Assembly: GCF_013167955.1 (NCBI RefSeq) | Contig: NZ_BLWF01000001.1 | Span: 1-64,000 of the forward strand | DNA from: Thermanaeromonas sp. C210 | GTDB taxonomy: Bacteria; Bacillota; DSM-521; Neomoorellales; Neomoorellaceae | Length of the DNA: 64,000 nucleotides | Direction: 5' to 3' | Shown here: one piece after another, positions 46,556 to 54,762 of the stretch | Position numbering within the stretch: position 1 is the stretch's first letter | Layout: each line of letters begins with the position of its first letter | Translations under genes and position numbers: made by a program | The notes under the pieces: model-generated | Databases searched by the model: none | What the model saw: only the letters and a program-made list of their open reading frames with translations | Told to the model about the DNA's origin: nothing

Positions 46556-46869
46556 ACCGGCCACGCCCCGCTATGGTTGGCCGCTCCGGTCTAAGGGGGA
46601 CGGTATTATGCCGGGGCGCTTCCATGGAGCAGCTGCGAAGGGGGAGCTGTTTACCGGCTGGCGGGGGATGCCGCAGGAAGTACCTGGAGGTCGGCGCGGG
46701 TTTCCGGCAAAATGGGGCCATCCCTACCGCCCTTCCGGGGGCGGCGAGGATGGCCCGAACGCCTTTCAGCTCCCGAAGCCCTGGGGACGGGTTTAAAGTG
46801 AGAATAATATGGCAACAATTATCGCCAGGAGTAAAATCGTGTCCTCAAGGCAAAAGGGAGTGAAAGCAA
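46556..46869 (+). promoter_or_regulatory. long structured leader before the yabE-like genes, unassigned riboswitch candidate
   Basis: About 310 bases with nested inverted repeats. GGGAGCTG near 46642 pairs with CAGCTCCC near 46767. Inside is the hairpin GGCCATCC-CTA-CCGCCC / GGGCGG-CGA-GGATGGCC (46717-46754), followed by CCCGAACGCC. c-di-AMP (ydaO) riboswitches are known to precede cell-wall hydrolase genes, but the conserved ydaO core cannot be aligned here with confidence. The 3' end (46795-46850) is AT-rich. Confidence 0.4.
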
Positions 46870-47826
46870 TTGGTACCGGATCTTCGATACCGGGCCTTAA
46901 GGGCCAGCTTCTTGCTGGTCCTGACCCTCTGGTCCCTGGTGTCGATAGGATGGGCAGAGCGAGAAATACAGATACATGTTGACGGGCGGGTCATGGAGAT
47001 GGCCACCCGCAGTTGGACGGTGGCTGGCGCCCTGGAGGAAGCCGGAATACGCCTCGGGCCGGAGGACCTGGTTATCCCCGAGCCTTCCAGCCCCGTCACT
47101 CCGGGTTTAGTGGTCAGGGTTGAGCGGGCGGTACCGGTGCGCGTTCAGGTCGACGGCCGGGAACAGCAGGTATGGGTAGCGGTACCCACCGTGGCCCAGG
47201 TGCTGGCCGCGGCGGGAATTACCCTGGGTCCCCTGGACCGGGTGGAGGCCGACCTCGCCGGCACGGAAGGAGAGGCCTCCTTGCGGGTTTTCCGGGTCCG
47301 GCAGGAAATCGAAGTAGAGCGGGAGGCCATTCCCTACAAAGTGGAGCGCCAGGCCGATTTCCGGCTGGAGCGCGGCGAGCAAAAAGTGGTGCGCGAAGGG
47401 CGGGAAGGGATACGCTGCTATAAGTACCGGGTGACCAAAGAAGACGGCCGGGTGGTAAAGCGGGAATTGCTGGACACCTGGGTGGAAGCCCAGCCCCGGT
47501 CCAAAGTCATCGCCTACGGTACCCGGACTCCCGAAGCCGTGGCTGCCATGGCGGGGACGGGCAAAATCCTGGAGGTAGAGGCTACTGCTTACACCCATAC
47601 CGGCAACCCCACGGCCACAGGCATTTACCCCTACCGGGGAATCGTAGCCGTGGATCCCAGGGTTATCCCCTTGGGGACCCGGTTGTACGTTGAGGGTTAC
47701 GGGTATGCCTGGGCCCAGGATACGGGAGGGCTCATCAAGGGCCACCGCATCGACGTCTTTATGGAAACCGAAAAGGAAGCCCTCCAGTGGGGACGGCGCC
47801 GCGTGAGGGTGCATATCTTAGAGTAG
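46870..47826 (+). CDS. yabE: YabE-like cell-wall protein 1 (DUF348, G5, 3D domains)
   Basis: 318 aa, TTG start with GGGAG upstream. Signal peptide/anchor (about 8-30), two DUF348 repeats (about 30-130), a G5 domain (about 140-215) and a C-terminal 3D domain (EATAYTHTGNPTATGIYP ... DPRVIPLGTRLYVEGYG ... KGHRIDVF), named for its three aspartates. Similar to Bacillus YabE and Rpf-type muralytic proteins. In Bacillus rnmV follows yabE; here a second copy follows. Confidence 0.85.
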   Translation: MVPDLRYRALRASFLLVLTLWSLVSIGWAEREIQIHVDGRVMEMATRSWTVAGALEEAGIRLGPEDLVIPEPSSPVTPGLVVRVERAVPVRVQVDGREQQVWVAVPTVAQVLAAAGITLGPLDRVEADLAGTEGEASLRVFRVRQEIEVEREAIPYKVERQADFRLERGEQKVVREGREGIRCYKYRVTKEDGRVVKRELLDTWVEAQPRSKVIAYGTRTPEAVAAMAGTGKILEVEATAYTHTGNPTATGIYPYRGIVAVDPRVIPLGTRLYVEGYGYAWAQDTGGLIKGHRIDVFMETEKEALQWGRRRVRVHILE

Positions 47827-47931
47827 GGGATGTTTTTCTTCCAGAAATTTACCAGAAGCGGCGGCAGGAAAATATTGCTCCGGTGTCGAAGTTATTATGG
47901 CCACTCTTTTTGGTAGCAAGGAGGTGGCCCC

Positions 47932-48936
47932 TTGGACGGGTGGATCACCACCTGGAGACAGAAAAAACAGGCGAGGTCACGCCGCCGCTTCTTTTTTTTG
48001 TTTTTGCTGGTCTTTCTTCTCCTGGTGGCCGGCACCGCCTGGGGAGTGACCAATTTCGGGTGGAGAAAAATAGCCCTTAAAGTCGATGGAGAAGAAAGGG
48101 TGCTGCGGACGTGGGCCCGGGATATCCGGCAGCTGCTGGAGGAGCAGGGGATAACCCTTTACCCGGGGGATGAGGTCGTCCCTTCCCTGCAGACCCCCTT
48201 GGCCGGGGGCATGGCCGTGGAGATCAGGCGGGCAGTAGAGATTACTATTCTGGCTGACGGGAGGGAGAAAAGGCTGCGTCTGGTGCCCACCACCGTGGAG
48301 GCGGCCCTGGCCCGGGCCGGCATTGCCTTAGGCCCCGAAGATAGGGTCGAACCCGGCCGGGAAAGGATCATCGGCCAGGGAGACACCATAAGGGTGGTGC
48401 GAGTAGCCACCAAGACCGAGACGGTGGAAGAAGAGCTGGCCTATCGGGTGGTCCGCCGGCCGGATCCGCAGCTCGAGAAGGGCATCACCCGCCTGGTCCA
48501 GCGGGGCCAGAAGGGGATACAGCGGACGGAGTACCGGGTTACCTACGAAGACGGGCGGGAAGTTAAGCGAGAGCTGGTGAGCCAGACGGTCCTCAAGGAG
48601 CCGGTGGCCGAAGTAGTGGCGGTGGGAACCCTGAGCAAGGTTTCCCGCGGCGGCCGTGTTTTTGGTTTTAGGCGCGTACTGTGGGCTACGGCCACGGCCT
48701 ACACCCATACCGGCCGCCGGACGGCGACGGGGACGGTTCCCCGGGTCGGTACGGTGGCCGTGGATCCCTCCGTCATCCCCCTGGGCAGCAGGCTCTACAT
48801 CGAAGGTTACGGCTACGGCCGGGCCGAAGATGTGGGTAGCAGCATAAAAGGGGACCGCATTGATGTCTTCCTGGACAGCGAAGAAGCGACGCGGCGGTGG
48901 GGAGTAAGGCGCGTTAAGGTTTATGTCCTGGAGTAA
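47932..48936 (+). CDS. YabE-like cell-wall protein 2 (DUF348, G5, 3D domains)
   Basis: 334 aa, same domain order as the preceding gene: membrane anchor (about 18-38), two DUF348, G5, 3D (ATAYTHTGRRTATGTVP ... DPSVIPLGSRLYIEGYG ... KGDRIDVF). The two differ at many positions, so the duplication is not recent. TTG start, GGAGGTGG upstream. Probably one transcript with gene 1. Confidence 0.85.
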   Translation: MDGWITTWRQKKQARSRRRFFFLFLLVFLLLVAGTAWGVTNFGWRKIALKVDGEERVLRTWARDIRQLLEEQGITLYPGDEVVPSLQTPLAGGMAVEIRRAVEITILADGREKRLRLVPTTVEAALARAGIALGPEDRVEPGRERIIGQGDTIRVVRVATKTETVEEELAYRVVRRPDPQLEKGITRLVQRGQKGIQRTEYRVTYEDGREVKRELVSQTVLKEPVAEVVAVGTLSKVSRGGRVFGFRRVLWATATAYTHTGRRTATGTVPRVGTVAVDPSVIPLGSRLYIEGYGYGRAEDVGSSIKGDRIDVFLDSEEATRRWGVRRVKVYVLE

Positions 48937-48949
48937 AATAGCCTTTTCC

Positions 48950-48979
48950 TTGGTCTTGCCGGGGCTTTTGTAGTATAAT
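48950..48979 (+). promoter_or_regulatory. rsmA promoter
   Basis: TTGGTC at 48950-48955 and TATAAT at 48974-48979, 18 bp spacer, 23 bases before GTG 49003. Confidence 0.6.
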
Positions 48980-49002
48980 TAAGATCGACGGAGGGAAGAA
49001 GA

Positions 49003-49887
49003 GTGCATCCGGTCGCCAGCCCCGGCAGGCTCATATCTTTCATGCAGGGCAGGGGGCTCAGCCCCCGGAAGTCCCTAGGCCAGAATTTTCTTGTAGACGC
49101 CAATATAGCCCGCAAGATGGCGAAAGAAGCCCGGCTTCGGCCGGAGGACGTGGTGGTAGAGATAGGGCCGGGTTTGGGAGCCCTGACCCTGGAATTGGCC
49201 CGGCGGGCGAGGATGGTCGTGGCCCTGGAGATAGACCGGGGCCTGGTGAGGGCCCTGCAGGAAATATTGGTAGACCGGCCGAACGTGCGCCTCGTGGAGG
49301 GCGACGCCTTAAAGGCCGACTTCGACGGGCTGGTGGCGAAAGCCCTGGGGTTGCAGGATAGGGGGAGGTTGCCCGCTTACAAGGTGGTGGCTAACCTTCC
49401 CTATTATATTACTTCCCCCCTTTTACGCCGCTTATTAGAAAGCGGCTTTCACATCGGGTGTATGTTGCTTATGCTCCAGGCCGAGGTAGCCCGTCGCCTT
49501 GTGGCGCCTCCGGGCGGCAAGGAATACGGGGCCCTGACCGTGCTGGTCCAGTACTATGCGCGGCCTGAAATCGTCATGCAGGTTCCGCGAACGGTCTTTT
49601 TCCCCCGGCCAGAGGTGGATTCGGCGGTGGTGCGCCTTGATCTCCATGCCCGGCCGCCGGTGGAGGTAGGGGATAGGGACTTTTTCTTCCGGGTTGTCAG
49701 GGCGGCCTTTGCCCAGCGGAGGAAAACCCTGGCCAACGCCCTGCGCAGCCTGGTCGGCGCGCGGGGGCCGGTGGAGGAGGCCCTGGCGGCGGCGGGGATC
49801 AACTCCTCCCGCCGGGGAGAGACTTTGTCCCTGGAAGAGTTCGCCTACCTTAGCCGCTGCCTGCAGGCCTGTGTGGGAAGAAGGTGA
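49003..49887 (+). CDS. rsmA: 16S rRNA dimethyladenosine transferase
   Basis: Dimethylates A1518/A1519 of 16S rRNA (KsgA). 294 aa, GTG start. SLGQNFLVD, SAM motif EIGPGLGALT, and the active-site NLPYY near 130. Overlaps the next gene by 4 bases. rnmV, next to it in Bacillus, is missing. Confidence 0.96.
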   Translation: MHPVASPGRLISFMQGRGLSPRKSLGQNFLVDANIARKMAKEARLRPEDVVVEIGPGLGALTLELARRARMVVALEIDRGLVRALQEILVDRPNVRLVEGDALKADFDGLVAKALGLQDRGRLPAYKVVANLPYYITSPLLRRLLESGFHIGCMLLMLQAEVARRLVAPPGGKEYGALTVLVQYYARPEIVMQVPRTVFFPRPEVDSAVVRLDLHARPPVEVGDRDFFFRVVRAAFAQRRKTLANALRSLVGARGPVEEALAAAGINSSRRGETLSLEEFAYLSRCLQACVGRR

Positions 49888-50369
49888 CAAAGGTGTATTT
49901 CATCAGTCCCAGCAAGGGTCGCCTTAGCGTGGAGGAAATGTTCCAGGACATCATGACCTTCATCGAGGCTACTCCTGAGGCCCAGTACAAGGTAATCATC
50001 GGTACGGATTCCCAGGCTAGGCTTAATACGTGTTTTGTAACGGCCATCATAATTCACCAGGTGGGCAAAGGGGCCCGGTATTACTATCGAAAGAAATACC
50101 AGCGGAAGATTACCTCCCTTAGACAAAGGATTTTTTACGAAACGGCCCTCAGCCTGGAAATCGCCAGTTTCCTGGCCCAGAAGCTGGCGGCCAACGGTCA
50201 CCCGGAACTCAACGTAGAGATTCACCTGGATGTAGGGCCCAACGGCGATACTAAGGAGCTCATCCGGGAGGTCGTAGGAATGGTGGTAGGGAGCGGTTTT
50301 GCGGCCAAGATAAAGCCCTATTCCTGCGGCGCCTCCAAGGTGGCGGATAAATATACCAAGAGCAGCTAA
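49884..50369 (+). CDS. YkuK-like RNase H-fold protein (DUF458)
   Basis: 161 aa. IGTDSQAR near 39-46 and IHLDVGPNGDTKELI near 112-126 give the acidic residues of an RNase H-like site. In Bacillus ykuK is a sporulation/stress gene; function unknown. GTG overlaps the rsmA stop. Confidence 0.8.
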   Translation: MTKVYFISPSKGRLSVEEMFQDIMTFIEATPEAQYKVIIGTDSQARLNTCFVTAIIIHQVGKGARYYYRKKYQRKITSLRQRIFYETALSLEIASFLAQKLAANGHPELNVEIHLDVGPNGDTKELIREVVGMVVGSGFAAKIKPYSCGASKVADKYTKSS

Positions 50370-50371
50370 TA

Positions 50372-50408
50372 GAGGACGGGGGCGGCTGGCCCTGCCCCCG
50401 TCTTCTCC
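50372..50408 (+). terminator. GC-rich hairpin after ykuK-like gene
   Basis: GACGGGGGC / GCCCCCGTC with a T/C-rich tail (TTCTCCCG). A second, stronger terminator lies 35 bases on. Confidence 0.55.
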
Positions 50409-50442
50409 CGCCTCTAGAGACCCGATGGGTCCCTGGAGGGCT

Positions 50443-50485
50443 GCGACCAAAAAAGCCGGCTAATTACAGCCGGCTTTTTGGTCGC
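50443..50485. terminator. bidirectional terminator
   Basis: Nearly perfect palindrome GCGACCAAAAA-AGCCGGCT / AGCCGGCTTTTTGGTCGC between the convergent ykuK-like and SleB-like genes. Confidence 0.9.
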
Positions 50486-50540
50486 GGTATTGTTCTCCGA
50501 CTCCCTATTAACCTCCGTTCCTCTGTGCCGCCTTCCCTTT

Positions 50541-51335
50541 TTAGATGGCGAAAACATGGTTGCCTATGACGGTGGTTATCTGCCGGGTCCATACCCAGGG
50601 GCTGGTGGCGGTAGCCGGGTTCCAGAAGAAGAGGGCCCCTCCGCTGGGATCGCTTCCCGCCAAGGCTTCCCTGACAGCCTGGTAGGCGGTGGTATTGGGC
50701 TGGAGCCAAAACTGGCCGTTGGTTACACACTCAAAGGCGTCCGGCTCATAGATTACCCCAGCAATGGTGTTGGGGAAGCGCCCGTCCCGCACGCGGTTGA
50801 GGACCACGGCGGCCACGGCTACCTGGCCGGCATAGGGCTCACCCCGGGCTTCGGCATATACCAGCCGGGCCAGCAGGTCCACGTCCTGGGCCGAATAGGT
50901 TATACCCCCCCGGGAGGCCGTGCTCCCCCTGGAAGCCGGTGATGGGGAGGCCTGGGTTCCGCCGGTGGGGATCCACAGGGCTTGTCCGGGATAAATATAA
51001 GAATCGGACAGGCCGTTAGCCCACATGATATCCTGGTAGGGGACGCCGTACCACTGGCCGATTAGGAAGAGGGTATCGCCAGGGCTCACTACATGTACTC
51101 TACCCTGCCCGTCGGGTATCCAGAGGACCTGGCCGGGATAAATCCACGTATCCGGCAAACCGTTTAGCAGCTGCAGCTCCCACGCCCCGATTTTATAACG
51201 CTGGCCGATCAAATAGAGGGTATCTCCCGGCTGGACGGTGTAAGTAGCTGCCTGGGCGGGGCGGGAAGAGAGAAGTAGGGCGAAAAGGAAGGCAAGCACC
51301 ACACTGGCAAGAAGGCACTTTCTTTCTGTCCTAAT
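50541..51335 (-). CDS. LysM-LysM-SleB-type cell-wall hydrolase, apparent ATT start
   Basis: 264 aa if started at 51335. Signal peptide ending in RPAQA, two LysM domains (YTVQPGDTLYLIGQRY, HVVSPGDTLFLIGQWY), a Ser/Thr/Pro linker, and a Hydrolase_2 (SleB/CwlJ) domain with VYAEARGEPYAGQVAVAAVVLNR. Likely a spore-cortex or peptidoglycan lytic enzyme. The start is odd: AAGGAG lies nine bases before an ATT codon, directly ahead of RTERK and the signal peptide, and no ATG, GTG or TTG is in place. The next upstream ATG (51458) would add a 41-residue tail with no sense. Confidence 0.85.
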   Translation of the reverse strand: MRTERKCLLASVVLAFLFALLLSSRPAQAATYTVQPGDTLYLIGQRYKIGAWELQLLNGLPDTWIYPGQVLWIPDGQGRVHVVSPGDTLFLIGQWYGVPYQDIMWANGLSDSYIYPGQALWIPTGGTQASPSPASRGSTASRGGITYSAQDVDLLARLVYAEARGEPYAGQVAVAAVVLNRVRDGRFPNTIAGVIYEPDAFECVTNGQFWLQPNTTAYQAVREALAGSDPSGGALFFWNPATATSPWVWTRQITTVIGNHVFAI

Positions 51336-51528
51336 GGCTATCCACTCCTTTGCTTTTGGATACCAACTGCCAGCTTGGATATTATTATACAGGTTGACTC
51401 CGGGCCCGTCATTGAAAAATAGTTGCCAGCGCAGGTACTTTATGTAAACCAACTGCACTATATCTTAGAACCTTCCTTTCCTTGAAGCATAAACTAATAA
51501 CAGGCAGGAAAGGGAGGGAGGGGGGAGA

Positions 51529-52479
51529 ATGCCGGACATCAAACCGGGGGATATTGTAGCTCGCAAATCCTACGGCAAGGACATTTTTTTTAAAGTAAAG
51601 GCCATCACCATCACCGACAAGGGGAAGTCCACAGCCCTTCTCCGGGGACTGGACGTCCGCTTGAGCGCCGATGCCCCCCTGGAGGACCTGGAAGTACAGC
51701 CGGCAGAGCAGGTGTTGCGCTACCGCCACCGGGATATCGAGAAATTTCGGTGCTGTTTCCAGCGGGTGCTGGCCCGGCGGGCGGCGCGGCTGGACGTCGG
51801 GCTGGCCCGGGCGGGTAGTGGGGGAGGATACGGCTACTCCCTTGCCGGAGAGGACGGAGGCGAGACAGAAGGAGGCCGAGATTTTTTTGAACTTCCCGGC
51901 AGGGTAGTGCACCTGGACGGTGATGAAGAGTATCTGGAACGCTGCCTCCACGCCTACAAGCAACTACGCCTGCCGGTGGCGGGTTTTTTCGTGGCGGAAG
52001 AGGAGCAGGCCGAAAAAGTACCCCACTTCCTGGCCCAATACACTCCTGACATCCTCGTACTCACCGGGCACGACGGTTTGATCCGGGAGAAAAAAGGCTT
52101 CACCAATTTAGACAACTACCGGCATTCTAAACATTTTGTGGCTGCCGTCCGGGCGGCCCGGAAGTTAAGGCCCAGCCACGATGACCTGGTTATTTTCGCG
52201 GGGGCCTGTCAATCCCACTACGAGGCTCTCCTGGAGGCCGGGGCCACCTTTGCCAGCTCTCCCGGCCGCATTCTGATCCATGCCTTTGATCCTATCCTGG
52301 TAGTGGAGCAGGTGGCCTACACCTCCATCCGGGAAATCGTACGCCCCGATGAAATAATTAAGGATGTCGTTACCGGGGAGGGCAGTATAGGAGGGTTAGA
52401 GATCAGGGGGAAATTTAGGCTAGGCTACCCCTCTTCTTCCTATGAAGAGTTGTCCAACTTGACAGGGAAGGAAGGATAG
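51529..52479 (+). CDS. yabG: sporulation-specific protease YabG
   Basis: 316 aa cysteine/serine-type protease of coat assembly (family U57). N-terminal IKPGDIVARKSYGKDIFFKV, central VVHLDGDEEYLERC, LTGHDG, FAGACQSHYEALLEAGATFASSP, and the C-terminal part. Slightly longer than Bacillus YabG (about 290 aa); residues about 90-120 look like an insertion. AGGGGGGAG precedes ATG. Confidence 0.92.
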   Translation: MPDIKPGDIVARKSYGKDIFFKVKAITITDKGKSTALLRGLDVRLSADAPLEDLEVQPAEQVLRYRHRDIEKFRCCFQRVLARRAARLDVGLARAGSGGGYGYSLAGEDGGETEGGRDFFELPGRVVHLDGDEEYLERCLHAYKQLRLPVAGFFVAEEEQAEKVPHFLAQYTPDILVLTGHDGLIREKKGFTNLDNYRHSKHFVAAVRAARKLRPSHDDLVIFAGACQSHYEALLEAGATFASSPGRILIHAFDPILVVEQVAYTSIREIVRPDEIIKDVVTGEGSIGGLEIRGKFRLGYPSSSYEELSNLTGKEG

Positions 52480-52565
52480 CACTGATAAATATAGAAAAAT
52501 ACCGGTGGGCTTTAAGAAAATCCTAATCAAACCGCAATAAAGCCTTAACATAAGGATGGCTACCC

Positions 52566-52635
52566 TTGACAGACGGGCGTGGGGTTTAGTAAAATAAACG
52601 TTTACCTTGACACCCTGTCCCCGGCATAGTATAAT
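52566..52635 (+). promoter_or_regulatory. tandem sigma-A promoters of veg
   Basis: Upstream: TTGACA 52566-52571, TAAAAT 52590-52595 (18 bp). Downstream: TTGACA 52607-52612, TATAAT 52630-52635 (17 bp), an exact consensus. Bacillus veg is also driven by a very strong promoter. Confidence 0.85.
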
Positions 52636-52665
52636 ATAGTATGTATGCCGGGAAGGGGTGGTTTT

Positions 52666-52941
52666 ATGGCTGGTAAGGAAGTTTTGGCTACTATCAGACA
52701 GGATTTGGAAGCCCGGGTGGGCCAGAAAATTAAACTCCGGGCCAACCGCGGGCGTAAGAAAATTATAGAGAAGGTCGGCATTCTAGAAAAGACCTATCCC
52801 AACATCTTCATCATCCGCCTCGAAGAGCAGAAAATCCCGGAACGCCGCATTTCCTTCAGCTATGCCGACGTCCTCACCGATACCGTGGAACTCATGGTGG
52901 AGGGAGAAGAAGGGGATATCAAAATAGGTGCCAAGTCCTGA
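52666..52941 (+). CDS. veg: Veg protein (biofilm-linked, DUF1021)
   Basis: 91 aa from ATG 52666 (GAAGGGG upstream). Family pattern LEARVGQKIKLRANRGRKKI, EGILEKTYPNIFII-like block and RRISFSYADVLTDTVEL. In Bacillus Veg promotes matrix gene expression. yabG-veg order is conserved. Confidence 0.93.
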   Translation: MAGKEVLATIRQDLEARVGQKIKLRANRGRKKIIEKVGILEKTYPNIFIIRLEEQKIPERRISFSYADVLTDTVELMVEGEEGDIKIGAKS

Positions 52942-53010
52942 GGAGCTTTGGGGAAACCCGGAGCTCCTCTCCTTTACTTTCCAGGGGCCTCCGGGGCCCT
53001 TTATTTTTAT
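52942..53010 (+). terminator. terminator region after veg
   Basis: Two hairpins: AGGAGCT ... GGAGCTCCT, then GGGGCCTCCGGGGCCC followed by TTTATTTTT. The second is the better terminator. Confidence 0.7.
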
Positions 53011-53088
53011 TGCCGGGCCCCGGGGAGGGCGGTCCGCCCCCGCGGGGGGAGCATAAACATGTTATAAGAAGGGTAGAGGCGAGACTCC

Positions 53089-53385
53089 GTGCGCAGGGAA
53101 CAAGAAGTCGCAGACGTGCTGGCCCGGTGGCAACCCGTGCTCCTCGAGAAGGATAATGTGGTGGCCGTGGGCGCAGGCTACAAAACCCGTGGCGGCCGGC
53201 CCACGCCCATCCCGGCCATAGTTGTTTACGTAACGCGCAAAGTTCCACTTCGACACCTGGCGCCCCACCAGCGTATTCCGCCCCAGCTGGAAGGCATACC
53301 TACCGATGTGGTGGAAGCAGGCGAGGTGCGGGCCCTGGAGGCCGGGGCCTCCCGCCCTGGCGGCGAAAGGGTTGACCCGTCCTAG
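53089..53385 (+). CDS. small protein, N-terminal module of a trypsin-like peptidase family standing alone
   Basis: 98 aa, GTG start. VLLEKDNVVAVGAGYKTRGGRPTPIPAIVVYVTRKVP and IPPQLEGIPTDVVEAGEVRAL resemble, from memory, the N-terminal region of larger Firmicute proteins that continue into a serine-protease-like domain. Here the gene stops soon after that point and the following 150 bases have no continuation in any frame, so it is either a natural mini-form or a remnant. Function unknown. Confidence 0.55.
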   Translation: MRREQEVADVLARWQPVLLEKDNVVAVGAGYKTRGGRPTPIPAIVVYVTRKVPLRHLAPHQRIPPQLEGIPTDVVEAGEVRALEAGASRPGGERVDPS

Positions 53386-53581
53386 GGTTGCAGTTGCCAG
53401 GGGCCAAGGGAAAGCCGGCCTCCCTTACCCTCACCCTTACGGATGGCAAGCTGCCGGAGGCCGCCCTGCGGCGCCAAAGGGAAAGGGGAAAGGGAAGGCC
53501 TAACGACGATGGCCTCCGGCCGGCGGCCTTTATACAATGAAAGTGGCCTTCTCCATTAACCGGCGAAAAGGGGTGGGAATC

Positions 53582-54313
53582 ATGACCAAGCGCATCGGCC
53601 TGGATCCCGGCCACGGCGGCTCCGATCCGGGAGCCGTGGGGGTGAACGGTCTCCGGGAAAAGGAAGTAACCCTGGCCGTGGCCCTGCTGGTGGCAGAACT
53701 CCTTTCCAGGGCGGGGATAGAGGTGGTACTGTCCCGCGAGAAGGACGTGGATGTGTCCCTGGCCGAGAGGGCGGCCCTCTTTAACCGGGCCGGCCTAGAC
53801 CTGGTGGTCAGCCTCCACATCAACAGCTCGGAGAATCCCCGCGCCGACTACCTTAGCACTTATATCCTGGGCCCGGGCGGCCAGGCGGAAAGGGTCGCCA
53901 GAACCATCCAGGATGAGCTGGTCCGGGCTCTGGGGTGGCCGGACGGCGGGGTGCGGCAGGCTGGCTTTTACATCCTGCGGGAAACGGAAGCCCCGGCGGT
54001 GCTGGTGGAGATGGGCTTCCTCAGCAATCCCCAGGAAGCCCAGGCCTTAAAGAAGGAGGAAGTGCGCCAGACTCTTAGCCGGGCCCTGGCCCGGGGTATT
54101 GCCCTCCACTTGGGGCTCGATCCCGCAGTATTTTCACCCGGCAGCGATATTGCCGGCCACTGGGCCGAAGCCACCATCAGGCGATGTCTGGAACTGGGCC
54201 TCATGCACGGTTACCCCGACGCCACCTTCCGGCCGGATAATTTCGCCACCCGGGCGGAGCTGGCGGCCAGCCTGGTAAATCTCCTGGACAAAGTAAAGGC
54301 CAACAACCTATAA
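53582..54313 (+). CDS. N-acetylmuramoyl-L-alanine amidase (Amidase_3) with one SLH domain
   Basis: 243 aa from ATG 53582. Zinc/catalytic residues His11 (GLDPGHGGSDPG), Glu26 (LREKEV), His79 (VVSLHINS) and Glu in VLVEMGFLSN. The C-terminus (about 195-240, DIAGHWAEATIRRCLELGLMHGYPD) is one SLH repeat, which attaches to secondary wall polymer. No signal peptide or membrane segment is visible from either possible start (53537 or 53582), odd for a wall enzyme; release by mother-cell lysis would explain it. Confidence 0.85.
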   Translation: MTKRIGLDPGHGGSDPGAVGVNGLREKEVTLAVALLVAELLSRAGIEVVLSREKDVDVSLAERAALFNRAGLDLVVSLHINSSENPRADYLSTYILGPGGQAERVARTIQDELVRALGWPDGGVRQAGFYILRETEAPAVLVEMGFLSNPQEAQALKKEEVRQTLSRALARGIALHLGLDPAVFSPGSDIAGHWAEATIRRCLELGLMHGYPDATFRPDNFATRAELAASLVNLLDKVKANNL

Positions 54314-54354
54314 TTAAGGTTGGAGAATGAACGTCCCGAGGTGATCCAGTCTCC

Positions 54355-54690
54355 TTGCAGGCGCGCTACAAGATATGGCTGGAGGAAGGAGAGCATATTT
54401 TCGGGGAGGGGTTATTTGCCCTTCTCCGGGAAATAGACCGGCGGGGCTCTATCAACCAGGCTGCCCAGCAGATGCACATGTCTTACCGTCAGGCATGGGG
54501 CCGGATAAAAAAGGCCGAAGAGCGGCTGGGTTTTCGCTTGCTGGTAACCCGGATCGGTGGCGAGGCCGGCGGCGGCGCCGAACTGACCCCAGAAGGGCGA
54601 AGGCTAGTGGAAAACTTTCACCGTTTCCTGGAAGAAGTAGACCGGGCCATCGGGGAAGCCTTTGCAAGAAATTTTGGTTATCCCCGGTAG
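54355..54690 (+). CDS. ModE/TupR-like HTH regulator without effector domain
   Basis: 111 aa LysR-type winged helix alone (FALLREIDRRGSINQAAQQMHMSYRQAWGRIKKAEERLG), the N-terminal half of ModE. The molbindin domain is absent, so tungstate or molybdate sensing must use another route. TTG start. It stands directly before tupABC and probably controls it. Confidence 0.8.
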   Translation: MQARYKIWLEEGEHIFGEGLFALLREIDRRGSINQAAQQMHMSYRQAWGRIKKAEERLGFRLLVTRIGGEAGGGAELTPEGRRLVENFHRFLEEVDRAIGEAFARNFGYPR

Positions 54691-54712
54691 GGGGTATTTA
54701 TTTTTAGGGGTT

Positions 54713-54735
54713 CGTTATGTTATTATGAGCATAAA
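54713..54735 (+). promoter_or_regulatory. possible ModE-like operator before tupA
   Basis: CGTTATG and CATAAAG half-sites face each other across about 10 bases, overlapping a -10-like TATTAT. The pattern resembles ModE boxes only loosely. Confidence 0.3.
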
Positions 54736-54762
54736 GGCTATCAAGTACATAGAGGGAAGGGG

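Noticed and set aside
46640-46790. Firm call of a c-di-AMP (ydaO) riboswitch
   Set aside because: Gene context fits and CCCGAAC plus CAGCT resemble part of the motif, but the conserved GGTAGGG and the 5' core cannot be aligned. Kept only as an unassigned leader.
46489-46863. 124-codon plus-strand ORF before yabE
   Set aside because: It runs through the tatD terminator and structured leader, has a composition typical of GC-rich noncoding frames, and resembles nothing.
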